Origin: Breviolum minutum Mf 1.05b.01
Taxonomy: Eukaryota; Sar; Dinophyceae; Suessiales; Symbiodiniaceae
Reading direction: 5' to 3'
Assembly (NCBI GenBank): GCA_000507305.1
Contig: DF239336.1
Location: 124,001 to 188,000 of the forward strand
DNA: 64,000 nucleotides
The position numbers and the translations under genes were made by a program. Within the stretch, counting starts at the first letter, position 1, and the number at the start of each line of letters is the position of its first letter. Positions 34,664 to 45,494 of this stretch are shown here, in pieces. The notes beneath the pieces were generated by a model that was given only the letters and a program-made list of their open reading frames with translations, was not told where the DNA came from and ran no database searches.

Positions 34664-34861
34664 TATATGATTAATGCTACTAATATTGGAAACTAGCCAT
34701 TCTAGGTGCCTACAGTAGTTGGCTTTACACATTGGCGAATGCTCCATGTATGCCATATTTACCAAGATGATATACTCTAATTATCGAAGGAAGTTTAAAT
34801 AGAAACTTCCGACAATATGGAGAGTTGAAAAGCAGTAGTAGAGTAGTCAAGTCAGTCGACA

Positions 34862-35112
34862 NNNNNNNNNNNNNNNNNNNNNNNNNNNNNNNNNNNNNNN
34901 NNNNNNNNNNNNNNNNNNNNNNNNNNNNNNNNNNNNNNNNNNNNNNNNNNNNNNNNNNNNNNNNNNNNNNNNNNNNNNNNNNNNNNNNNNNNNNNNNNNN
35001 NNNNNNNNNNNNNNNNNNNNNNNNNNNNNNNNNNNNNNNNNNNNNNNNNNNNNNNNNNNNNNNNNNNNNNNNNNNNNNNNNNNNNNNNNNNNNNNNNNNN
35101 NNNNNNNNNNNN
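34862..35112. other. Assembly gap (251 Ns)
   Basis: Run of undetermined bases. Open frames drawn across it are meaningless. Confidence 1.
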
Positions 35113-35704
35113 TTTCTTGAAACTTCCGCCACCGCCTTGTGCGGTACTACTGGTACTCTTTAACTATCAAAACTTTTCAGCAGTTGAACATTTCAGCACG
35201 TTTTGGCGCATTCCGAATGACAAAAAAAAACCTGTTAGGTGTGAAGTGATTCGCTATGATTTACAAAGATGTATGGTGTGCATTTACCAACCTTTGACCT
35301 TTGAACTACCCCTCTCTAGATATAAATACCGTATGCCCAAACCATTGATTCCCTGACATAGGGAGCTTGTAGTGTATTTACAAGCAACTTGTCTTGGATT
35401 TTGAGACAAACCCACCAGGCCTTTTACATAACAACTCGTTTTCCGCGTTCAACATGCATCAACGACAGAATTACAGTGCCACAGAACAGTGCACGACTTC
35501 AACACCATTGTGACCGCTTCAAGTCCGCAAAAAAAGTCGTTGTTGCCATGGGCCTCTGTTCGCGCTTTCATAAAAGGTTGTGCTGGCATGACACTCAGCT
35601 TGTCCTCGGAAGAAAATGGTTTCAGAATTTGGAGATCTTGATGCTCCGTCAGCTGAAATCCGGCTAGCCACCTGAGATGTACAAAACCCATTGTAGATAA
35701 TAAT

Positions 35705-35792
35705 CCCATACCATCTATGTATCATTTACCATCAAAATCAACCAAATGTATCAAAATGTTGGTAAATCTACCAGTCCCATGGTTGGTATGGG
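35705..35792. mobile_element. Family B element, next to a family A remnant
   Basis: CCCATACCATCTATGTATC at the left, CCCATGGTTGGTATGGG at the right. The sequence just before it (CCACCTGAGATGTACAAAAC, 35669 onward) is a family A core remnant, suggesting B inserted into A. Confidence 0.65.
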
Positions 35793-35906
35793 TATAGGAT
35801 GCACGACCAATTGTCAACTGCATGGTAGTTTGCTAGATAGGACCTTCGAAGATCTGTTGGTTTGGGGGCCTAAACACTTCTTTCAGAAACCTAGTCCGTG
35901 GGAGGA

Positions 35907-36043
35907 CATTATAATATTCCCTAGGCATCCAGTCACATGGTCAGACAATGATTGGGGTGTTAAATCACCTCCTCAGCATGATATTTAGGTTACCATTATC
36001 ATCTACCATTCTCAGAATGTGATTGGATCCCTAGGGATTATAT
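35907..36043. mobile_element. Family H inverted-repeat element
   Basis: ATAATATTCCCTAGGCATCC at the left mirrors GGATCCCTAGGGATTATAT at the right; inner arms TCACATGGTCAGA / CTCAGAATGTGA also pair. Non-coding. Confidence 0.6.
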
Positions 36044-36573
36044 AAACACACCAAGCAGAAACGCTGCTAATTTGGGCAGGATTCCAATTCATCTATCAAG
36101 AAATTCACCATGGACCATCTTACAAAATCCTTCAAAACTCTGAAGAGTGGGCGTTTTCGTCGGCAGCATTCATTGCAAGGGAAACATGGCGACCTGAAAA
36201 TAGGCCAAACAAAAACATAGCAAAATCATGCAGGTAATGTCGAAACTGTCATTCATCAAAGATAGTGCAAAAACCTCCGACCCATCCCGTTGCTGTGGCT
36301 CCAAACGGAAATGCCAACACCACCAGACCAAACGACTCGTTCGTCCACCCGATGCTTCGGAATATCTCCACCTGGGTGGTTGTTTCAATTGAGGCTTCTG
36401 AGGGCTTTATTTTAGGTCTTTGCATTGTAGTGGGCAAACAAATCCACTGTCAGCAATCTATATAATGAGAGGTAGTGATTATAACTCCCTCAAACAAATC
36501 TGGAAGTCAATATGTGTTTTTGTTGTCAAAATACTTGTTTTGTATTGGTTGTAGTGTGGCAAAGAAATTATGA

Positions 36574-36678
36574 TCCCTCCCCCAAAACTAGCATATGTAA
36601 CCCCTGAAAAGCGGCCATCCCACAACGAAAATCATCTAGCAACTACCCTTTTCAGAGCTATTTTTAGTTTCAGGGAGT
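36574..36678. mobile_element. Family C element
   Basis: CCCTCCCCCAAAACTAGC left, TTTTTAGTTTCAGGGAGTG right. Internal CCCTGAAAAGCGGCCAT. Confidence 0.6.
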
Positions 36679-36796
36679 GTAAAATCTATTGATGTCCATC
36701 AATTTGAAAAAAAATCAAACAACAGTTCTGCCTCTAAAAATCATACAACTAAAATTTTTAAAATTGATTCCTGAAACATCCTGAAATGGAGGTCAT

Positions 36797-36903
36797 ACTG
36801 TCGATGGAAGAAAACCCAAACAAGCACCTTGCATGTATAAAACCCTGAAAAAATGGGATAAACATTGATATCAGCTGGTGCAGGTTTTCTTCCATCAACA
36901 GTC
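36797..36903. mobile_element. Family A element
   Basis: TACTGTCGATGGAAGAAAAC left, GTTTTCTTCCATCAACAGTC right, core TGTATAAAACCCTG and AATGGGATAAA. Confidence 0.8.
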
Positions 36904-38255
36904 ATTTGCTCGTTTTGGGAATCTGGTAAACTGCATAATCAATCTCTTCGTGTATCATTCCTTGGATATGAGTGCTCATTGACACTGCTCCACTGAACAA
37001 GCAAGCTTATGTAGCTATGCACATCAACGATATCTCCTGAAGGAACCAATGAGAATTTCCACATCAAAAGTAGCTATTGATCATTTTACTTCTGGCTACT
37101 GAATTGTAATTAGTGATTTACAGTGGCATTCTATATATTATCAAATTCCATCAGAGTTCATGAATTCCTTGCTTCCTCAAGCAACTTCTGCCAACTTCCA
37201 ACGTGATTGACCCAACAACAACCCTCCAACCGAATCTGCGGGTCCCAGGGTCCCCCCACGATGTTTCCCCGTCATCTTTGTCCGTGGGCTGATCGTGAAG
37301 CCTGGGGAATTCTTCCACAGTTTCAGCTTCCAAATTCATCGTGTTTTGGATGGTAAAAACAGCTTGGCACCTGAAAACAGGGGGGTCCCCAATAAAGGAA
37401 ACTCATCGAAAAAACTAACACTGGGGTGTTTCAGGTGCGATGTCAGTTCCAAGGAAAGTACACGTTTTGCCCCCAGTTTTTGAAGGTGAAAAAAAAGGTT
37501 AAAAGGCTTCAGCTACTTGGGGCTTTGTTGGTTGCGTGCGTTAACAAATTCATAAACAATTCATACAAAAAATGCCCATCCTTTTCCGAGAAAAAAGTGC
37601 GCGTGCTCTTTTTGAGAGGTTAAGTTTGGTGAAAATAGTCATGAAAAGAAAGAGGTGACCAACTTGGGAATATACCACCAAAGGCAAGGTTGTTCCGGGT
37701 CATGGCGTAGAGAGCAAAGAGTTGGGTAGCAAAGGACTCAAATGCATGTGCTGTACAACTGTCACAATATGATTATGAAATATGATGATGTTACGTTTAA
37801 TTCTAATGTCTTATATGTATCAAATGTCAATACGTATAGTATTCTTTGAAAATGAAATTGGTTTCTCTAGATTCTCCCTAGATTCACGGGAACACAAAGT
37901 TTGATGCACTAAACGTAGAACAACTGCACAGTGAACAACCAAAGCGGTGTGAGGCAAAATCAATGACCCTCAAAAAAGTGATCCCTGGGTCACATGTAAA
38001 TTCTTATAAGCATCTCATATCATATCGCATCATGTATGATATCATATCAAGTTGTATTGTATCATCAATGACATTCATGTTGAAACCACCAATTCCACCC
38101 GGATTCCACCCTTCTCCGGCACCGGGTAGGAAAAGAAATCGACCAAGGTAATGTAGCAATTCAGACCTCGGGCACTCACCACTAAAGCCGGTTGGATGGA
38201 AAACACAGGACACCAAAGTCCGGAGAAAACTACCTTTTAACCAACCAATACTCAA

Positions 38256-38380
38256 TACTGTTGATGGTTCAGAAATCCTAACCAACCACCGTTTGGATGT
38301 AAACAAATCCTGCAAATAATGGTATAATATTTACCAAGCTCAACGGGATAATTAGTCGGATTTCTGAACTATCAACAGTA
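38256..38380. mobile_element. Family A element, second TIR type
   Basis: TACTGTTGATGGTTCAGAAA left, GGATTTCTGAACTATCAACA then GTA right: both ends are the TTCTGAACC type. Core TCCTGCAAATAATGG. It abuts a family B element at its right end. Confidence 0.75.
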
Positions 38381-38484
38381 CCCAATAGGATCCATGGGAC
38401 TGGCATATTTACCTACATGAATGGTTGATTTTTAGGGTTTTCATGTAGGAAAATATACCGTTCCTCCCATGGATCCGTCATGGG
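38381..38484. mobile_element. Family B element abutting family A
   Basis: CCCAATAGGATCCATGGGAC left, CTCCCATGGATCCGTCATGG then G right. The first base follows the last base of the family A copy. Confidence 0.65.
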
Positions 38485-38615
38485 ATATGATGGTTGGTTT
38501 GGGGGGTCACAACGCCCTCATGGCTTCAACTCTTCGCCCATTGGGGTGAGCTTCCGGACCCGCAGGATGGAGGCGATTTGGCCTGCTGCGGTGGTAATTA
38601 CGGCTATAGCTGTCG

Positions 38616-38727
38616 TCCCTGAAAACCTGCAGCGAGTTTACACCTGAAATGGATGGTTGGAGTACTTTCTCGTTTCCTTTTAGGATGGCCTATTTTCAGG
38701 GGCGTTTGCTGCTAGTTTCAGGGAGGG
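38616..38727. mobile_element. Family C element
   Basis: TCCCTGAAAACCTGCAGCG left, TGCTGCTAGTTTCAGGGAGG right; core GGCCTATTTTCAGGGGC. Confidence 0.7.
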
Positions 38728-40358
38728 TAAAAGAATGTGATTTCAACATATTATAATGTAATTATCAAAAGTCTTATATGGATAAAACATGTAGTTTATA
38801 TTATTATTTATTGATCTCACTGCACCCAACAGTTCCAAAACGAAATAATTACAAGACATACCCTCCAGTAGTCTTTTTTGTACTCTAGGATTCCTAGCTA
38901 TCTACATCCACCATACTGAAGATCTACTGATCATACACTCCTGGAACTGAACGAAACTCCCCTAAAAAGGAACTATTTCAATAGGATCCATACATCTGAA
39001 CCAACTAGAGATACATCAATTTTCAGCACCCATTCGTTTGGAATTCCGGGGCCCAAAAACGGGTCACAACTTCCCCCACGCAGTCCCCCGGGTCCCGTGG
39101 TGGCCTCAACCTCGCTTCCATCTGATCTATGGATTGGTGGCCTCAACCATTCATCAGCGAAAAGGAAGGGTGATGAACCAAAACGCCCTCCCTGAATGGC
39201 CCCTTTTTGAAGCCCTTCCTTTGAAGAAAAAAACATATCCAATGTCCAAGCCACACAAATGATCAAACATCTTACGTACGTGAGATCTGAGTAGTTGATA
39301 GAATCATCCTTCTTATTGTGAAAAAGATAATGGCATGATGTCATCGAAATTGTCGCTTTTGTTGTTTTTAGGTTGCCATCGTTGCATCATGTCGCGTTGA
39401 ATTGTTGGGTTGGAGTAGAAACCCAACGGGCAACAGTTACCATGCAAACAAAAACTCCGCAGGCCGGCATTTGCAGGTCACTTCATACGTGTCTTAAAGT
39501 TTGATGGAAACAAACTGATCATTAAGATGTCCACAAGGAATCTTCCTTCCAAGGACTCTTGATACGTTTCCATACATTTTTGTTTACTGTTCATTACCCT
39601 GGAAGCATGATACATGAATTCCTGAATTGAACAACTCACCTCATGGTAAATTGCTTGTGTATGCAGTTAGAGTTAGTGATACTGTTACTATAGACTATTG
39701 TACCACATTCAACCCATAATGTTAGAGAAGAAAATCTACAGTTTATCTAAAGAGATGCTGGTGTTGATAGTGGTCAAATTCTGAACCACCAAGGATGCCA
39801 ATAAATCATTTTAAAAACATCATAAGGGTAAAACCATCAATGGCCTCAAACTTGGCTATAGTGTATATCTCCAAAATGCAAGCAGAACATCCATGATTCC
39901 CAAGCACATTCTTATGCAACTGGTTCCTTTCTTTGAGATAACTTGTTCTCCCAAAACCACCATCTTGCAAAAACAACAACATTGAGGCCTTTTGGCATAG
40001 TCAAAGAAAAACAGACCTTTTTTAGGGAGAATGTTGCATTCTTTGTTTGTGCTTCACCCAAAAATCACCCAACAAACGACAAACACCCTTCAAAAAAGCT
40101 CCCTGACGGTGGGCTCGCATCTCCCTGGCGAACTGCCGTTCGTGACGCATCTTCCAAGAAAAAAACTGATGATTGAAACATCAATTTCCTACACACTCTT
40201 GCGACCATCAATGCGGAAAACCCCATACAAATATATAACATTCAGTGGTGTTGCATAAGCCGGTGCATTATCTACAACTACAATACTATAATTGCACCCT
40301 TCCCCAGGTGGTTCCCAAGCAACTTTTCCGTTTGTGCTTGTTGTTTTTCTTCTGTAAA

Positions 40359-40467
40359 ATGCTTCCAGTCCGGAGAGCTGTGTCTTGTGCTGTCATCGCA
40401 GCCGCCAGTGCTGCAGCTCCCGTTGTGCAATTTGGGCTGACCCTGAGAACCACCTCGTCAACCAAAG
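40359..40467 (+). CDS. First exon with an N-terminal targeting-like peptide
   Basis: Starts at an ATG and encodes 36 codons: MLPVRRAVSCAVIAAASAAA then PVVQFGLTLRTTSSTK. A short basic start, a 16-residue Ala-rich hydrophobic stretch and a Ser/Thr/Arg-rich tail resemble a signal or organelle-targeting leader. The exon ends at ACCAAAG|GCATGT, a GC donor, which dinoflagellate genes commonly use. A CCCCAG at 40310 upstream could serve as a 5-prime acceptor. The mature protein is not identified: the AG|G exon at 40938 does not continue it in phase. The minus strand is open but lacks comparable signals. Confidence 0.5.
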
Positions 40468-40734
40468 GCATGTATAGTAATGAATTGTTGATACATGTTG
40501 ATACCAAATACTGTAGAATACCTTGGTATATCCTAATTCTTCGTTAAAAGTCCCGCTTTCAGCAACAAATTGGGGATTGTGTGAAGTTTCCCAACATGCA
40601 TTTTTAAAGAGACTAGTTTTTTGTTCGACATACAAAGTCACATACTAAGTACACAATCATTTATTTCTTAAGGTTGGTATAGGAAGTTGTGTTGTGCACC
40701 AAAGATGAATCATTTATATGTATATAATCTGTGT

Positions 40735-40753
40735 ATATATATATATATATAGA
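40735..40753. repeat. (AT)n microsatellite
   Basis: About ten alternating TA units. Similar short AT tracts occur at 26535, 45533, 51455 and 56631. Confidence 0.9.
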
Positions 40754-40769
40754 TTGTTCAAACAATGAT

Positions 40770-40890
40770 TTGTTTGTCTGTTGTAAATTGATCCCTTGAT
40801 CCCTGGCATGTATAAAACCTTGAAAATCATGGGATAAACTACCAACCGCAACTGGTGAGTTTACCGGATTTCTGGTTGCCATCAACTGTA
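40770..40890. mobile_element. Family A element, left end decayed
   Basis: Core TGTATAAAACCTTGAAAATC and ATGGGATAAAC is intact and the right end GATTTCTGGTTGCCATCAAC survives, but the left terminus is mostly lost. Confidence 0.55.
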
Positions 40891-40937
40891 GTTCTGCCAT
40901 GAAAATGCCGGTGAGTTTCTATCCATAGAATCTGCAG

Positions 40938-41038
40938 GGCTCTCCATGCCCGACCCGAAAATCTGAACACCGGATTGGAATCCAACGGCTGAAAGGGCTG
41001 GCGGGGCTTCAAGAATGGCTTCAAGTCACTTTTTGGAG
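40938..41038 (+). CDS. Candidate exon with AG|G acceptor and AG|GT donor
   Basis: TCTGCAG|GGC and TTTTGGAG|GTCGTG enclose 33 codons plus two bases: GSPCPTRKSEHRIGIQRLKG then LAGLQEWLQVTFW. Splice sites are good on the plus strand. A minus frame (DLKPFLKPRQPFQPLDSNPV) is also open with high third-position GC, so the strand is likely but unproven. No family recognised. Confidence 0.4.
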
Positions 41039-41589
41039 GTCGTGATGTTTTGTTCATCTAATTTGCATAAATAGACATTTCATCACCAGTTGTTTCACAT
41101 GTGTTTATTAGCTGTGTTTATTTGTCTTTGTTGCTTTCTGCATCTTAAGTTGCTGTCGGTTCTTCGCCTCTTGAGTGACTTGTAACAGCCAACGATCTGC
41201 ACCCACAACACGTTTAGGCATGAGATGTTTGTTCGTGTTTGATTCTATTTGTTAAGGACCCTCAGTATGTGTCTGTAAAAAAACGATAGAGAAAAGAGTA
41301 GCAGTAAATAAATCCGTACCAAATCTTCCAAAAATGTATAAAACCACCAAAATTCCGAACCCATGGGAATTTTGGGGTTTTCCGTAAGGGTTCCCCTACC
41401 AATACTACCAGGTCAAAATGACTCACGAAAGGAAAACATGTTTTTTCCAGGCGAGAAGCGGCCCCGGGCAATGTGTCCACTATGAAACCACCACTACTTG
41501 TTGCCTTCGAGCCTTCGAGGCTTTCAATCGTTTACTCTCCCACCATCATGGTTTTTCGTGGAAAATTACCATAAATGAAAGGGAACTAA

Positions 41590-41702
41590 TACTATTGATG
41601 GAAGAAATCCTGCACCGACATGTTTGAAACCCTGTAAATAATGGGACATTTATATACCTAATATCAACGGTTTAGCAGGATTTCTGAACCATCAGCAGCA
41701 TT
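41590..41702. mobile_element. Family A element, hybrid ends
   Basis: Left end TACTATTGATGGAAGAAATC (first type), right end GGATTTCTGAACCATCAGCA (second type); core GAAACCCTGTAAATAATGGG. Confidence 0.75.
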
Positions 41703-42483
41703 GGAGATACATCCATTTTCCACCAAAAAAGCCTTTTGGGAAGAGTAAACATTCGAGTTCCTTTACCTTTGAGCCAAGGCGCCAGCCAACCTTTTGGACC
41801 CAACACATCGATGGAAAATTCATAGATTCGTATCCCTAGAAGGAATCTACAAAATTGTACATCATTGTAGCATATCCTATCAAATTACAGTAAATTACTC
41901 CAGGATTGTTAAAAAACATCAGGTGATTCACGTGACTTGCTACAATTTACTATGAACCAAAGATACAACCAGGTGTTGAAGTAGATGACTAGCTGGTGTA
42001 TTCTCAAAGGGTGTAATAGCGTATCTGAAACAAGTTCACTTTATTTTCCTCCTTTGTATTTTTTCTAGTGCTACACTAATTATGAGCTTTGGTGCTACCT
42101 CAAAGCTATAGTTTGGTGTATTGACCCATAGTTCTACATATCGTTTTCCTGCAATTTTCGAGCAACTCGCTGGATGAATCCGGGATTCCTGGCATCAGGA
42201 TACCAATCCCGGATGCCAAGAGTACAGTACCCACATGGAGCCCATGTATGGAACAATTACCTGCATTCTTTTGAGAAACTTAAGGGAAATATCGGAACAA
42301 AATCCATTCATGGAGCATCTGGACTGTAGATGGTGTATATATGTATAGGCGAGAAGTTCGGAGTTCCTCAATCACTATTCACATCTATTCATTACAAACC
42401 TTCATGTGCCAATTACTGGGAGGGGAGCATCCAAATCCGATGAAACCAAAGTTGGGTTCATGAAAACATGAAACAATTCAATA

Positions 42484-42582
42484 CCCATAGGATCCATGTA
42501 TGGTATATTTCCCTACATTTGGTTGATTTTTATGGAAAATCGGTAAATGTAAGGAAATATACCATACATGGTTTTCTATGGG
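42484..42582. mobile_element. Family B element
   Basis: CCCATAGGATCCATGTATGG left and CCATACATGGTTTTCTATGG then G right, ATA on both flanks. Well-preserved palindromic element. Confidence 0.85.
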
Positions 42583-45219
42583 ATAATGGTCACTTCTCGG
42601 TGTTTTTTGGGGGGATTGAGGGTGGTGGATGGATGTTGTAGGCATTTCCCCTAAGCCTTAGGGGATTTCCTACAGGGAGGCAACATCAGAAGAAAACAAA
42701 ACTTCCAAGTTCTACAAAGTCACACACCCAAAAGTTGTCTGATATTTGTTGTTCTTGCCTTTACCGTGGTCCAAATGTTCCAAATTATGTTTTTTCCTAA
42801 GAAATGTCCTGGTCAAAGTCGAAGGCTTTTAAGAGATGTTTTGATTCCAATTCATGCCAACCCCCGCCACCCCCCCCCAAAAAAAAAAATAACATGACAG
42901 GTTTCAAATGGGTTTTTGTGCCCATACGATGCCATGAGACATGGATGCAGATCAACATGTTTACAAAGACTTGGGGAAAGACCTGCACACTGAGGTGAAG
43001 CAGGTCCGATCGGATCCAGGTCGCTTTCAGCTCTCGTCGAAAACGGATCGTGATCCAAGGGTCCAATCGGTCGACACTAAGCTTCATCAACAAACAACCT
43101 TAATCAACTAATGGTTATGTAGTTGTTGGTTTGGGGCCTGGTGGTTTGGATTCCTGGAATCAACGAAAATGAACGGGATTGTCACTTGGGTGTAGAACTG
43201 GAGCTTCAAACTGATGCTAAGACAATAATTCCATTTCCATGGATCGATGATGGTTTCATTCAAGCTTTATCTTGAATTCTACTGTGTCAACTTGTTTGGA
43301 AATCATGTGAAGTTCAATGGCCTTAGTGTTCACAATATATTGTACTAAATACAGGTGATACCATACACTGTAGACAATCACAATATATACATGGTGTACC
43401 TGTGCGGTGATACCATATATGATACACCGTGAACCCCCGCTGACACCATGATCTACCCTAACTAGTCGGTCACCGGCAAGCTTTTGCAAAACCACACCTT
43501 GAAACTTACCATTGTATGAATTGGAGGGTCCTAGCCAAAAACACTGTAAAAGTCGATGTCGTGAAGATTTCTCACACGGGATTCTAAAGATTCATAAAAA
43601 TGAACATGTTTTTTGTTTCCCACCGGCAAAACAAGATTTTGGCAACTCCCCAGGGATTGCTTGAAAACCAATGTAGCTAGAAACAAGTGAAAAAATCTAC
43701 GTGTCAAACAGAACTCGACCATTTGGAAAAAAACCCTGGAGCTGATCAGAACTCTGCCAAACACTGTCAGAACTATAAAACCAACAATGAAAACACACAC
43801 ACACAACTGTTAGATGTGTTTTTGTTGAGAAATCTGGTTACCTTGCAATGCTTTCTTCATCTGAGAATTGCATAACTGTTGTTGTTTTTTGGTGGCCTTG
43901 AAGAAATTTGCCAGATTCTGGGCTTTGAAACATCAAAAAAACCTATTTTGCGAAAGTGTAGAATTTGTCGTAGTGAATTTTACCATGACCAAGCTGAAAT
44001 TTCATGCTTCAAAGGTGAGGTTTATGTATTCATCGATTTCAAACTATGAATAAATTCGACCACCAATTCCGGTACCTGAATTAGCAAGTTTGAATGGGCA
44101 ATAAAACCACATTTTTCTGTTCTCCAGCAACATGGCCTGGCTTGATCGCTATCTACCAAGTTTCAACATGGCTTAATAGCTATAAAAAATATTACCGCAA
44201 AAGCAAACTCCCTTATCAGCTTTTAGACATGCTCAACCACACTCCCTGACTAGTTGGGGATACGATTTCGGCTTCCGGAGATTGCTCCTCATGGCGCTAC
44301 TGCTATATTCCTACCAAAAGGTCATTAGCACATATGAAAATGTTCAAGAAAAGCAATAGAAACATCGGGGTATGATTAAATGTATATTCACTGTATGTAA
44401 ATGTCATTTCGGGAGGATGATGACCCCCAAATCCTCAACTTACCTCTTTCAGGGTGGCCAACCCTGGTGGTTCAAACGTCATTATACATGGGCCAAAACT
44501 ATGGGCTAGTACCATAACCATGTATACTTCAAGGTCTGACGGTGGGTGGCAACTCGTTCCTTGGGCCGTCGGTAGCTAACAGTTCCCTGAGCGCCGCAAA
44601 AGAGTTGGATCGAGTGAGTTCACCGTGAGTTCGGCCGAGAGGAGCGATTGGAAAACATCGAAACACAACAAACATCAAAAAACATTGTCATGTTGAGAAA
44701 TTGATGTAAATGTTATAAACACATGTTTATGTCAGAATCAAAAAATGGAGTGAAATGAATGAAAATGATACCTTCTTAAAGTCACCAAATGAATCAGCAA
44801 CCACATCAATCGCAAAGGCGATCCAAAAACAAAGAAATAAGTCAGAAAGGGCTCAACAAGACTTAACCCATTACTTTATAGTGAACAAATACTGAAACAC
44901 GACACTATATACGTTGAATATATATAATCATCTACAGTGTCCGTATGTCTTTTCTTTTAATAATAGACAAGCTACAACACGGATGCAACAATGCACAAAA
45001 AACATGTTTTGTTACAGCCACAGCACTTTGCAATCCATTAAGCCATAATACTTTGGCCAGAGCAGTGGATCAAACCCTGCGCATTTTTAACTCGTTGGCT
45101 CATCGCAATTCCAGATATGGGCCCATATGGGGTATTAAGAACCCTGTTCAAAGGTGGTATAATTTCCTTCTTCGTGCAAGTAAAAACAACTTCCCTTTCT
45201 CCCCACCATATATCAACAG

Positions 45220-45494
45220 GCCCAACAGCCGAAAGCGCTGCGCTGTCTCAGCGCTTGGCGAAGTTGCAGCCTGTAACTGCAACTGTCCAAAAAAGACTGT
45301 CCCATCAGAGATCCCTTGCTTCCACAAGCTTCAAAAAGAGGAAAGCACACGCCGCAAGGACCCCAGTTGATGCGTCATTCTACATGGAAAGCGTGGCCGC
45401 AAGGCGGATAAAGACCTGCCTCAGGGGGGGTGCACCCAAAAAGAAACACTCTGTGTTTGCAATTGCATTTGAACACATCGATAAGAAAAGATGA
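45220..45494 (+). CDS. C-terminal exon of an unrecognised basic protein
   Basis: After an AG|G acceptor (ATATCAACAG|GCCC) a plus frame runs 90 codons to TGA. The peptide is rich in Ala, Ser, Arg and Lys: AESAALSQRLAKLQPVTATV, KRLSHQRSLASTSFKKRKAH, then SFYMESVAARRIKTCLRGGA and a terminal HIDKKR. This frame is the longest with mixed codons in the area, and the GC content is clearly higher than in the flanks. The upstream exon may include 45050-45115 (LARAVDQTLRIFNSLAHRNS). No family recognised; the basic, Ser-rich make-up would suit a nucleic-acid-binding or disordered tail, which is only inference. Confidence 0.5.

Larger units (their letters stand above)
31470..34861. other. No assigned gene; upstream region of the epimerase gene
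   Basis: Contains a family D element (31575-31681), an unusual stretch near 32590-32810 open in nearly every frame on both strands, and a remnant of family B near 33732-33796. The missing first exon of the epimerase could be here. A family G element lies at 34564-34663, next to the assembly gap. Confidence 0.4.
35113..40358. other. No assigned gene; cluster of inverted-repeat elements
   Basis: Contains family B (35705-35792, 38381-38484), H (35907-36043), C (36574-36678, 38616-38727) and A (36797-36903, 38256-38380) elements. Two GC-richer stretches near 37200-37300 and 39040-39200 have short open frames without motifs. Nothing is assignable as a gene. Confidence 0.4.
41039..45219. other. 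No assigned gene; A and B elements and ambiguous exons
   Basis: Holds a family A hybrid (41590-41702) and family B elements (42234-42310 diverged, 42484-42582). The segment 42960-43090 is open on both strands with balanced composition (plus: DLGKDLHTEVKQVRSDPGRF; minus: SVDRLDPWITIRFRRELKAT); an exon is likely, strand unknown. A plus frame at about 43914-43996 (KCRICRSEFYHDQAEISCFK) ends at a GTGAGG donor and has a CxxC pair, but is AT-rich. Confidence 0.35.

Noticed and set aside
34725-35163. Open frames across 34862-35112
   Set aside because: They are made of undetermined bases in an assembly gap.
43914-43996. Zinc-ribbon-like exon (KCRICRSEFYHDQAEISCFK)
   Set aside because: It has a good GTGAGG donor but only one CxxC pair and AT-rich codons; too weak for a domain call.
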